13,151 nt of DNA from DAOQAU01 sp035354275 (GTDB lineage Bacteria > Cyanobacteriota > Vampirovibrionia > Gastranaerophilales > Gastranaerophilaceae), in contig DAOQAU010000045.1 in the NCBI GenBank assembly GCA_035354275.1, positions 1-13,151 of the forward strand. Direction: 5' to 3'. Below the pieces are notes generated by a model, which was given only the letters and a program-made list of their open reading frames with translations, was not told the origin of the DNA and searched no databases. Below are positions 1 to 6,797 of this stretch, one piece after another (positions within the stretch are counted from its first letter, which is position 1; each line of letters starts with the position of its first letter). The position numbers and the translations under genes were made by a program.

Positions 1-1454
1 TTATGGTCAGAAGCGAAACCAAAGTTACTTCAAAAGTCATTGAAGCGGGCAAAAACCTGAAAATCATAGGCAGGGCAGGTGTCGGCGTGGATAACATTGA
101 TGTCGAAGCCGCCACTCAAAAAGGTGTTATAGTGGTAAACTCCCCCGACGGCAACACAAACGCCGCTGCAGAGCACACAATCGCCCTGATGCTTTCAATG
201 GCAAGAAACATACCCAAGGCTTCTCAATCCACCAAAATGGGGCTGTGGGAGCGTTCAAAATTCACAGGAGTCGAAGTCTTCGGAAAAACGCTCGGCATAA
301 TCGGGCTCGGAAAAATAGGCTCTCATGTTGCGCATGTAGCGACGGCTTTAGGGATGAAGGTTTTAGTCTGTGACCCTTATACTTCAAAAGAAACGGTGGA
401 GGCTATCGGGGCTCAATATGTTTCAAAATTGGATGATTTTTGGGCTAAGTGTGATTTTATAACAATTCATGCGCCAAAAACAAAAGAAACGACGCACCTT
501 ATCAATAAAGACACAATTTCTAAAATGAAAAAAGGAGTTCGGATTATAAATTGTGCAAGAGGTGGAATAGTTGATGAAAGCGCACTTAAAGAAGCTATGG
601 AATCAGGTCAGGTAAGTGCTGCAGCGATTGACGTTTATGAAGATGAGCCTAATATCAAAAATTCCCCGCTTATAAATATTGAAGGAAATATAGTTTTAAC
701 TCCGCATTTGGGTGCAAGTACAGCAGAAGCCCAGCTTAATGTTGCAATTGATGTTGCAAATCAGATAAAAGAAGTCTTGACGGGAGGCTCTGCCTCAAGT
801 GCGGTTAATATTCCTTCTTTGAAGCCGGACAAACTTGAGCCTGTAAAAGATTATATGCAAATAGCACAAAATATCGGCGAATTTGCAATGCAGATAGTCA
901 GCGGAAATCTAAAATCAATAGAAATAACTGCAACGGGAAATCTTACTTCACTTGACATTTCTCCGCTTGAAGTTGCAATTATAAAAGGAATTTTTTCTTC
1001 TTTTGTTGAAAATGTCAATTTTGTTAATGCTCCTGTTTTAGCTAAGCAAAAAGGAATTTCTGTCACAACGTCAAAAACCGACAAAACCTGCAATTACATA
1101 GGACTTTTAAGTGTAAAATTGATTACAGATATTCAAGAAGCAACGGTTTCAGGAGCTTTGGTTGCAGAAAACATGCAAAGAATAGTAAAAATTAACCAAT
1201 ACACAACAAGTATTGAACCTGAAAAACATCTGATTTTAGTGCCGCATGAAAATAAACCTTCAATGATTGCACAAGTTGCAACTGTAATAGGCGGGCATGG
1301 TATTAACATAAATCATATGCATGTCGTTCAAAAAACCGGCGAAAATTCGATTATGATTATAAATACAGATAAAGCCGTTGATAGTGATGTTTTGGATAAA
1401 ATCAGCAAAATTAAAGGCGTTTGCTCCTCAAAATATATTAAATTAAGTACGTAA
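1..1454 (+). CDS. serA: D-3-phosphoglycerate dehydrogenase, 5'-truncated by window edge
   Basis: Oxidises 3-phosphoglycerate to 3-phosphohydroxypyruvate with NAD+, the first step of serine synthesis in the cytoplasm. Counting from the first ATG (position 3), the Rossmann motif GLGKIG is at residues 101-106. The catalytic set of the D-2-hydroxyacid dehydrogenase family is visible: Arg186 (CARGG), Glu215 (EDEP) and His235 (TPHLGAS). A middle domain (about 280-400) and a C-terminal ACT domain (about 411-483, HENKPSMIAQVATVIGGHG) make this the long, ACT-containing SerA type, which is often inhibited by serine. The ATG at 3 is not the real start: family members carry about 40 more residues before the VRSETKV strand, so the gene begins upstream of the window. 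The first 360 bases are clearly richer in GC (about 49%) than the next 360 (about 36%). The gene ends at a TAA shortly before a terminator. Confidence 0.95.
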   Translation, partial: MVRSETKVTSKVIEAGKNLKIIGRAGVGVDNIDVEAATQKGVIVVNSPDGNTNAAAEHTIALMLSMARNIPKASQSTKMGLWERSKFTGVEVFGKTLGIIGLGKIGSHVAHVATALGMKVLVCDPYTSKETVEAIGAQYVSKLDDFWAKCDFITIHAPKTKETTHLINKDTISKMKKGVRIINCARGGIVDESALKEAMESGQVSAAAIDVYEDEPNIKNSPLINIEGNIVLTPHLGASTAEAQLNVAIDVANQIKEVLTGGSASSAVNIPSLKPDKLEPVKDYMQIAQNIGEFAMQIVSGNLKSIEITATGNLTSLDISPLEVAIIKGIFSSFVENVNFVNAPVLAKQKGISVTTSKTDKTCNYIGLLSVKLITDIQEATVSGALVAENMQRIVKINQYTTSIEPEKHLILVPHENKPSMIAQVATVIGGHGININHMHVVQKTGENSIMIINTDKAVDSDVLDKISKIKGVCSSKYIKLST

Positions 1455-1455
1455 A

Positions 1456-1511
1456 GATTGCTTCGGTGGATGCTTTAAGGATTATCTGCTAATTCTTGTC
1501 TCGCAATGACG
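1456..1511. repeat. REP-like dispersed repeat remnant
   Basis: The segment begins GATTGCTTCGG and ends CTCGCAATGACG. Read on the minus strand this is CGTCATTGCGAG ... CCGAAGCAATC, the two ends of a palindromic intergenic repeat seen in many bacterial genomes. The inner part is degenerate. The termini contain the inverted pair ATTGC/GCAAT. The 7-mer ACGTAAA occurs directly on both sides (1449-1455 and 1509-1515), although the left copy contains the serA stop codon. The family assignment is from memory of the consensus, not from a search. Confidence 0.45.
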
Positions 1512-1516
1512 TAAAA

Positions 1517-1546
1517 GAAAGGTGTGTAATTAATTACACACCTTTT
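1517..1546. terminator. Bidirectional rho-independent terminator between serA and HU
   Basis: Bases 1518-1545 form a perfect 28-base palindrome (AAAGGTGTGTAATT followed by its reverse complement). The plus-strand transcript ends in UUUU, and the minus-strand transcript ends in UUUCUUUU. It lies between the convergent serA and HU genes, so it can serve both. Confidence 0.8.
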
Positions 1547-1552
1547 AAAAAA

Positions 1553-1938
1553 TTAACAACCGTTAANNNNNNNNNNNNNNNNNNNNNNNNNNNNNNNNNN
1601 NNNNNNNNNNNNNNNNNNNNNNNNNNNNNNNNNNNNNNNNNNNNNNNNNNNNNNNNNNNNNNNNNNCCGTTAACGATTTGTTTGAATTTTTTACCAGCAG
1701 AGAATGCAGGTACAGTTTTAGCTGCAATTTTAATTTCTTTACCGGTTTGTGGGTTTCTTCCGTTTCTAGCAGCTCTTTTGCGTGGTTCCCAAGTTCCGAA
1801 TCCTACCAAAGTAACTTTTTTGCCTTTAGCAACAGTTTTTTGAATAGTATCTACCAATGCTCCGAGAACTTCTCCTGCATCTTTTTGAGTAACTTTAGCT
1901 TTTTTAGCTATCTCTTGTACTAATTCTTCTTTGTTCAT
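1553..1938 (-). CDS. hup: DNA-binding protein HU, interrupted by assembly gap
   Basis: Small basic nucleoid protein that binds and bends DNA as a dimer. The protein begins MNKEELVQEIAKKAKVTQKD and carries the HU/IHF signature: GFGTWEPRKRAARNGRNP (about residues 46-63, including the DNA-binding beta-arm) and the end motif VPAFSAGKKFK. I chose the ATG at 1936-1938 because GAAAGGGG lies about 9 bases upstream, and because an upstream extension would add residues unlike HU. The last readable codons before the N run encode QIVN. If the flanks are joined at their shared CCGTTAA, the frame continues GGT TGT TAA, giving NGC and a stop at 1553-1555. That makes a 92-residue protein, the normal HU length. 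Coordinates therefore include the N run, which is probably not real sequence. The terminator at 1517-1546 follows directly. Confidence 0.9.
1567..1666. other. Assembly gap, 100 N
   Basis: Exactly 100 N, the customary placeholder length. The last seven known bases before it (1560-1566, CCGTTAA) equal the first seven after it (1667-1673). This suggests two contigs that overlap, not missing sequence. Confidence 0.9.
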
Positions 1939-1973
1939 AATAATAAACCCCTTTCTTAATGTGTACATGGACT

Positions 1974-2001
1974 ATTATATTGAAACTAAAATAAAACGCA
2001 A
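1974..2001 (-). promoter_or_regulatory. Putative sigma-70 promoter of HU
   Basis: On the minus strand the -10 is a perfect TATAAT (1974-1979). A -35-like TTGCGT (1996-2001) lies 16 bases upstream. Transcription would begin near 1967, leaving a leader of about 30 bases that contains the GAAAGGGG ribosome binding site. The -35 matches only in TTG. Confidence 0.45.
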
Positions 2002-2048
2002 GTATTTTTACGAAAATTAATATAATTTTTCCCAAAAAAACATATATT

Positions 2049-2073
2049 TGGACTATAATATTGTTGGAAGAGG
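2049..2073 (+). promoter_or_regulatory. Putative -10 element and RBS of the GT-B gene
   Basis: TATAAT at 2054-2059 sits inside the 15-mer TGGACTATAATATTG (2049-2063), which is nearly repeated at 1968-1982 over the -10 of HU. GGAAGAGG (2066-2073) lies 10 bases before the ATG at 2084 and fits as the ribosome binding site. No good -35 is visible. With this -10, the transcript would start close to the RBS. Confidence 0.35.
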
Positions 2074-2083
2074 TAAGTTAAAT

Positions 2084-3283
2084 ATGATTTTCAGAGATGA
2101 ATTTAACAAAATAGCAAGACTTTTCAAGCCAAAAGACAAACTCTTGAATAAAATTTATTTTTCCATAAGCTCGGAAGGATACGGCCATTCTTCAAGAGCC
2201 ATAGCTATTTCAACCAAATTAGACAAAAAAAATTATCTTATAGGCACTTACGGCTATGCTTTGGAAAGACTTAAAGAGCATGGAATTCCATGCCAAAAGA
2301 TTTCTCAGGAATTGGAATTTGTAGGACAAGACGGTGCTTTTGATGTCGCAAAAACGATAGTTAAAAATCAAGGCTGGGTGGTAAAATTCAATAAACTTGT
2401 CGATGAAGAAGTCGATATAATAAGAAATTCAGGGGCGTCATGCGTTGTTGCGGACGGCCGCATGGTTCCTGTCATGGCGGCTGAAAAGCTTAAACTGCCT
2501 TGTATTACAATTACAAACCAGAGTGCTTTTTATCCGTTTTTTCAGCAAGATAACTGGCTGGTCAAGCTTTTAGGTGTTTCTTTTGATTCCTGGATGCGCA
2601 TGTATTTAAGTTCAACCGAAGAAATTCTTATTCCTGATTTTCCGCCACCTTATACGGTTTGTTTACCCAATTTAAGCCACAACAGAAAAATCATGAAAAG
2701 AACCCGCTTTGTAGGACCTTTGGTTAATTTTGATATTAACAGCGTTCCTTTAATACAAAGAAACACTGACAAACCTTATGTTGTTGTATCCTTGGGCGGG
2801 CATGCCTATAGAAGACCTCTTTTTGATTGTATTTTGGCGGTCGCCGAAAGAATGCCCGAGGTTGATTTTGAAATTTTCACTTTCTTTGAAGCGGAAAAAA
2901 TACCTTCAAACGTAAGCATTAAAGGCATGATTGGAGATATTTCGCCTTATTTAAAAACCGCAGACCTTGTCATTGCCCAAGCAGGACATTCTACGGCTAT
3001 GGAAATTTTATCTTTGGGTAAACCTTCTGTTATTGTTCCGGACTTAAATCAAATCGAACAAGAAAATAATGCTCGAAGAATGGCAGAATTACAAGTCTCA
3101 GAGGTTGTTACGCACAAAAATTTAACTGTTCAAAAACTTTATGATTGTACACAAAAAGTAATGAAAGATGACAAATATAAGAAACATGCCCAATTTTTTG
3201 CTACAATGTCATTGGAGCTTGATGCGAAAAGCAAGGTTGCCGATATTTTAAGTGAGTATGCAATGAGGTTACGCAGGTATTAA
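2084..3283 (+). CDS. GT-B glycosyltransferase, MurG / MGDG-synthase-like
   Basis: Probable sugar transferase using a nucleotide-sugar donor. The 399-residue protein has the two-domain GT-B layout. The N-terminal domain opens with a glycine-rich SEGYGHSSR motif (30-38) after strand KIYFSIS. The C-terminal donor-binding domain begins PYVVVSLGGH (231-240) and carries AGHSTAMEIL (300-309) and EQENNA (325-330), which correspond to the nucleotide-sugar binding motifs of MurG and related GT28/GT1 enzymes. No signal peptide or membrane helix is obvious, so a peripheral inner-membrane location is likely. I chose the ATG at 2084 because of its RBS; a TTG at 2048 would overlap the likely -10. Its stop codon directly abuts the ATG of the GT2 gene, so the two are almost certainly co-translated. 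The archaeal/bacterial MJ1255-type glycosyltransferases are a possible family. The substrate is unknown, and I would not call it MurG because it sits outside a mur cluster and its motifs differ. Confidence 0.8.
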   Translation: MIFRDEFNKIARLFKPKDKLLNKIYFSISSEGYGHSSRAIAISTKLDKKNYLIGTYGYALERLKEHGIPCQKISQELEFVGQDGAFDVAKTIVKNQGWVVKFNKLVDEEVDIIRNSGASCVVADGRMVPVMAAEKLKLPCITITNQSAFYPFFQQDNWLVKLLGVSFDSWMRMYLSSTEEILIPDFPPPYTVCLPNLSHNRKIMKRTRFVGPLVNFDINSVPLIQRNTDKPYVVVSLGGHAYRRPLFDCILAVAERMPEVDFEIFTFFEAEKIPSNVSIKGMIGDISPYLKTADLVIAQAGHSTAMEILSLGKPSVIVPDLNQIEQENNARRMAELQVSEVVTHKNLTVQKLYDCTQKVMKDDKYKKHAQFFATMSLELDAKSKVADILSEYAMRLRRY

Positions 3284-4630
3284 ATGAGAGAAAGAATTGT
3301 TTTATTTGCAATAATTTTTGGACTTGGAGTGTTTTTATATGTTTTTCAAAATTATTTCAACACCCTATGGGGGCTTGTATTTTTATGCTGTGCGATGCTC
3401 GTATATGCTTTTTACATGCACCTTGCAACTCTTCACAAAAGACGCCAATTAAGAAAAAACCCGCAAGTAATAAACGAAAATTTTAAACCTTTTGTCACGA
3501 TCATGATTCCTTCACACAATGAAGAGGGAGTTATTTCAAAGACAGTTGAAAATGTTTTAGCCATAACTTACGAAAAATTTGAAGTCATAGTAATTGATGA
3601 CAGAAGTGATGACAATACCGCATCTGTTATAAAAGACTTAGAAAAAAAATACGATAAAGTAACAGCAATGGTTCGCCCAAAAGACGCTTATCCTGGTAAA
3701 TCTGCAGTCCTAAATGAAGCTATGGCACTTGCAAAAGGTGAGGCGATACTTGTGTTTGATGCAGATGCAAGAGTTCAGCCTGATTTTCTTTCAAGACTCG
3801 TGCCTCATCTTGAAAGTGAAGATGTCGGAGCTGTTCAGGCAAGAAAGGTCATCAGCAATAAAGATTATAATTTTTTAACCCGCTGCCAAAATAACGAATA
3901 CACTTTGGATACACACTTTCAAGTCGGTAGAGATGCGGTTAAAGGGGCAGTAGAGCTTCGCGGGAACGGAGAATTGATAAAAAGGGCAGCACTGGAAGAC
4001 ATCGGCGGCTGGAATAATTATACAATTACCGATGATTTGGACATGTCAACTCAACTTCATATAAAAGGCTGGGACGTAAGATTTTGTTCCGACACGGTTG
4101 TCTATGAAGAAGGAGTAGTTTATCTTATACCGCTTTTCAGGCAGCGCAGAAGGTGGCTTGAAGGCAGTATCAGAAGATATTTAGAACACTTTGGTGATGT
4201 TCTGAATTCAAAAGAAATGTCTTTAAGAGCAAGTCTTGATATGACAGCTTATATTTCCGAATTCTTAATGCCGATTTGGCTCTTAATGGAAATATTTTTT
4301 CAGGTCGGACGCGTTGCAACAGGAGTTAAGCCGATAAATTATGCGTTTTCTTCATTGACAATGGGACTTGCAATAGCTGTTTGCTTTGTTTTGGCAATAA
4401 GGTATAGTCTTAGAAGATATGATAATGTTCCGAGATCAAAAGCCCTGAAACAAGCGATTGAAACAGCCTTATATATGTTGGTAATATGGTTTCCGGTTGT
4501 TATGTGGATATGTTTTAAAATACTGTTTTGCAAAAAAGATATGAATTGGGGAAAAACAACTCACGGGCTTGTTTTGGAAGAAGAACAGCACTTAAAAGCA
4601 CAGGAATTAGTATGTCAAGTGAATAAGTGA
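3284..4630 (+). CDS. Membrane processive glycosyltransferase, family 2
   Basis: Probable polysaccharide or glycolipid synthase of the inner membrane. Two hydrophobic helices (about 5-22 and 28-47) precede a cytoplasmic GT-A domain. This starts VTIMIPSHNEEG (71-82) and contains IDDRSDD (104-110), the metal-binding DAD (159-161), the catalytic-base region TDD (249-251) and QRRRW (287-291). D, DxD, (T/E)D and QxxRW together are the signature of processive GT2 enzymes such as PgaC/IcaA, NodC, hyaluronan synthase and BcsA. Three further hydrophobic segments follow (about 323-341, 353-373, 393-416). The protein has 448 residues, similar to PgaC (about 440). It starts immediately after the stop of the GT-B gene, with no clear RBS, implying translational coupling. 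Its last codons (GTG AAT AAG TGA) are part of an octamer repeat array. No deacetylase, exporter or c-di-GMP domain is seen nearby, so the product cannot be named. Confidence 0.85.
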   Translation: MRERIVLFAIIFGLGVFLYVFQNYFNTLWGLVFLCCAMLVYAFYMHLATLHKRRQLRKNPQVINENFKPFVTIMIPSHNEEGVISKTVENVLAITYEKFEVIVIDDRSDDNTASVIKDLEKKYDKVTAMVRPKDAYPGKSAVLNEAMALAKGEAILVFDADARVQPDFLSRLVPHLESEDVGAVQARKVISNKDYNFLTRCQNNEYTLDTHFQVGRDAVKGAVELRGNGELIKRAALEDIGGWNNYTITDDLDMSTQLHIKGWDVRFCSDTVVYEEGVVYLIPLFRQRRRWLEGSIRRYLEHFGDVLNSKEMSLRASLDMTAYISEFLMPIWLLMEIFFQVGRVATGVKPINYAFSSLTMGLAIAVCFVLAIRYSLRRYDNVPRSKALKQAIETALYMLVIWFPVVMWICFKILFCKKDMNWGKTTHGLVLEEEQHLKAQELVCQVNK

Positions 4631-4721
4631 ATAGGTAAATAGGTGAATAGGTTCAATTATTTAAAAATTTAAATTATATAAAATGCACTTATTCACTTAT
4701 TAACTTATTCACCTATTTACT
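4618..4721. repeat. Inverted arrays of octamers, long potential hairpin
   Basis: The left arm holds four tandem octamers at 4619-4650 (GTGAATAA, GTGAATAG, GTAAATAG, GTGAATAG). The right arm holds four at 4686-4717 (CACTTATT, CACTTATT, AACTTATT, CACCTATT), their approximate reverse complement. Pairing 4618-4652 with 4687-4721 gives 29 Watson-Crick and 4 G-U pairs out of 35, around a 34-base AT-rich loop. The left arm contains the stop codon of the GT2 gene (4628-4630), and the right arm ends just before the apt ribosome binding site. No U-run follows, so it is not a classical terminator. Confidence 0.85.
4652..4680 (+). promoter_or_regulatory. Weak candidate promoter for apt in the hairpin loop
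   Basis: TTCAAT (4652-4657) and TATATA (4675-4680) are separated by 17 bases, within the loop between the octamer arms. Transcripts would carry the right arm alone in their leader, while read-through from the GT2 gene would carry both arms. The -35 matches the consensus at only three positions. Confidence 0.2.
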
Positions 4722-4736
4722 TAGAAAAGGAGAAAA

Positions 4737-5270
4737 ATGACACAACAAGTAATCGAACAAGTTAAAGACACAATCAGAAGTATAAAAGATTTTCCAAAAC
4801 CAGGGATTATGTTCAGAGATATAACAACCGCGCTTAAAGATAAACAAACACTTCGATTAATGGTGGATTTTCTGTGCGAACAGTTTAAAGACGAGAAAAT
4901 TGATTACGTTGTCGGAATGGAATCCAGAGGCTTTATTTTTGGCATGCCCGTTGCATACAAGCTTAATGCAGGTTTTATTCCCGTCAGAAAACCGAATAAA
5001 CTTCCCGCAAAAACAATAAAAGAAACTTATGAGCTGGAATATGGCACTGATGCTCTGGAAATCCACGAAGATGCGCTTAAAAAAGGCGACAGGGTGCTCA
5101 TATTAGATGATTTACTTGCAACCGGAGGAACTGCAGCTGCAGCGTGTAATCTTGTTACAAGAACCGGTGCTGAGATTGTAGGATGCGGCTTTGTTATTGA
5201 ATTAAAAGCACTAAACGGCAGAGCAAAACTTCCTAAAGATGTCAGAATTGTTTCTATGGTGAAGTATTAG
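4737..5270 (+). CDS. apt: Adenine phosphoribosyltransferase
   Basis: Salvages adenine by joining it to PRPP, forming AMP and pyrophosphate in the cytoplasm. The 177 residues match the usual length (170-185). Recognisable blocks are the N-terminal IRSIKDFPKPGIMFRDIT, the ESRGF loop (62-66), VRKPNKLP (83-90), and the type I PRTase PRPP-binding loop LILDDLLATGGTAAA (121-135, the two Asp contacting the ribose). The ATG has a strong AAAAGGAG (4725-4732) four bases upstream. It follows the GT2 gene on the same strand but is separated by the octamer hairpin, so its expression may be partly independent. Only six bases separate its stop from that of the convergent gatA. Confidence 0.97.
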   Translation: MTQQVIEQVKDTIRSIKDFPKPGIMFRDITTALKDKQTLRLMVDFLCEQFKDEKIDYVVGMESRGFIFGMPVAYKLNAGFIPVRKPNKLPAKTIKETYELEYGTDALEIHEDALKKGDRVLILDDLLATGGTAAAACNLVTRTGAEIVGCGFVIELKALNGRAKLPKDVRIVSMVKY

Positions 5271-5276
5271 AAAAAT

Positions 5277-6740
5277 TTAAACCTGCGCGATTTTTGTATA
5301 AAAATCGTGTGCCTGCTCAAATTTATAGGCCGCATTAAACAATTTTACTTCTTGAAGTACAGGTGCTAAAATTTGCAATCCGATTGGCATGTCTGAAGAA
5401 TCAAAGCCTGCAGGAACACTCAAACCGGGAATCCCTGCAAGGTTTGCGCTTATTGTCGCAATATCGGTTAAATACATAGCAAGCGGGTCATCTGCTCTTG
5501 CGCCCATTTCAAATGCTGTGTTAGGACATGTTGGAGAAACTAAAATATCAACTTCTTTAAACACTCTGTCAAAATCCTGCTTAACCAAAGCCCTTAATTG
5601 TTGCGCTTTTCTGTAATAAGCATCGTAATAGCCCGAACTTAATGCATAAGTTCCCAACATTATACGGCGTTTAACTTCGGGGCCGAAGCCTTCTGCTCTT
5701 GTTTTAGTGTACATTTCCATAAGATTTTTAGCATCTTTGACTCTGTAACCATATTTAACACCGTCAAAGCGTGCCAAATTCGAACTGGCTTCTGCTGTTG
5801 CAAGAATGTAATAAATTCCTATTGAATATTTAAGATAAGGCAGTGAAACCTCTTTGATTTCACAGCCTGCGGATTTATAAAAATCAATGGCGTTTTCAAT
5901 TGCCTTTTTAACATCATCTGTAACACCTTCAGCTAAAAGTTCTTTTATAACGCCCACTTTCATTCCTTTAATGTCGGTGTCAAGCATTTTTGAATAGGGT
6001 TCAACCGGCACGTCTAAAGATGTTGAATCTTTAGGGTCAAGACCTGCGATGACTTCCAAAAGCATTGCAGCATCTTCGATTGTTCTTGCAAAAGGACCGA
6101 TTTGGTCCAATGAAGATGCAAAAGCTATAAGCCCGTATCTGGAAACTCTTCCATAAGTTGGTTTCATCCCGATTATTCCGCAAAAACTTCCCGGCAATCG
6201 GATACTGCCGCCTGTGTCAGAACCCAGGGACAATGCTGCTTCACAAGCTGCAACGCTTGCAGCAGAACCTCCTGAAGAGCCCCCGGGAACTTTTTTTAAG
6301 TCCCAAGGGTTATAAGTTTTTTTGAAAGCAGAGTTTTCGGTGGAGCTTCCCATCGCAAACTCGTCTAAGTTGGCTTTTCCCACGATAGGAACAAGATTGT
6401 TCAAAAGTTTTTCTGTTATTGTGGCGTTATAAGGAGAAATAAAATTTTCAAGAATTTTGCTTGACGCGGTGGTCGGGTATCCGATTAAGTTCATATTGTC
6501 TTTGAGTGCGAGCGGAACTCCTGCAAGAAGCGGTAATTCTTCGCCATTTGCCACTTTTGCATCAACTTTTTTTGCCGTTTCAAAGGCGACTTCTTTTGTT
6601 AAACAATTAAACGAGCCTATTTTATCTTCAACTTCGTCAATTCTTTCAAAAGTTGCCTGAATTAATTCGACAGCAGAAATTTCTTTATTTTTAATCATCT
6701 TATGCTGTTGCGCTGCTGATTTTTTTAAAAGCTCTTTCAT
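5277..6740 (-). CDS. gatA: Glutamyl-tRNA(Gln) amidotransferase subunit A
   Basis: Amidase subunit of GatCAB. It frees ammonia from glutamine, which GatB uses to convert misacylated Glu-tRNA(Gln) (or Asp-tRNA(Asn)) to the correct aminoacyl-tRNA. The amidase-signature Ser-cisSer-Lys triad is complete: Lys80 (PLALKDN), Ser155 (GGSSGGSAAS) and Ser179 (DTGGSIRLP), one residue offset from the well-studied Staphylococcus aureus enzyme. The length of 487 residues and the ending AYKFEQAHDFYTKI are typical of GatA, not of other amidases. The start has AAGGAGAG (minus strand, about 6745-6752) at good spacing. gatC and gatB are not next to it, so the complex is encoded at scattered loci. It lies downstream of the unknown coiled-coil gene with a 57-base gap that may hold its own promoter. 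Confidence 0.96.
   Translation of the reverse strand: MKELLKKSAAQQHKMIKNKEISAVELIQATFERIDEVEDKIGSFNCLTKEVAFETAKKVDAKVANGEELPLLAGVPLALKDNMNLIGYPTTASSKILENFISPYNATITEKLLNNLVPIVGKANLDEFAMGSSTENSAFKKTYNPWDLKKVPGGSSGGSAASVAACEAALSLGSDTGGSIRLPGSFCGIIGMKPTYGRVSRYGLIAFASSLDQIGPFARTIEDAAMLLEVIAGLDPKDSTSLDVPVEPYSKMLDTDIKGMKVGVIKELLAEGVTDDVKKAIENAIDFYKSAGCEIKEVSLPYLKYSIGIYYILATAEASSNLARFDGVKYGYRVKDAKNLMEMYTKTRAEGFGPEVKRRIMLGTYALSSGYYDAYYRKAQQLRALVKQDFDRVFKEVDILVSPTCPNTAFEMGARADDPLAMYLTDIATISANLAGIPGLSVPAGFDSSDMPIGLQILAPVLQEVKLFNAAYKFEQAHDFYTKIAQV
5286..5309. other. Hairpin in the 3' end of gatA, downstream of apt
   Basis: CGATTTTT (5288-5295) and AAAAATCG (5300-5307) pair perfectly around a four-base loop. 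The stem extends to 10 pairs with one G-U. It lies in the last codons of gatA and 15 bases past the apt stop. No U-run follows on the plus strand, so terminator function for apt is only a guess. Confidence 0.3.
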
Positions 6741-6768
6741 AATCTCTCCTTAGCCTGTAACTATGTCA

Positions 6769-6797
6769 ATTATACTTCAAAAAAAAGCTTTTATAAA
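6769..6797 (-). promoter_or_regulatory. Putative gatA promoter
   Basis: On the minus strand, TTTATA (6792-6797) and a perfect TATAAT (6769-6774) are 17 bases apart. The predicted start near 6762 gives a leader of about 22 bases, which includes the AAGGAGAG ribosome binding site. It lies between gatA and the upstream gene. Confidence 0.4.

Noticed and set aside
851..1093. Minus-strand frame opposite serA
   Set aside because: It lies fully within the well-supported serA frame and has no RBS or family resemblance.
1496..1968. Reading frames running through the N stretch on either strand
   Set aside because: They depend on the arbitrary 100-N placeholder. The real gene is HU, whose frame is restored by joining the flanks.
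2048..2083. TTG start extending the GT-B protein by 12 residues
   Set aside because: The extension overlaps the TATAAT-like -10 and has no RBS. The ATG at 2084 has GGAAGAGG at proper spacing.
4618..4721. CRISPR-like array
   Set aside because: The octamers are directly adjacent with no spacers, and the arms are inverted relative to each other.
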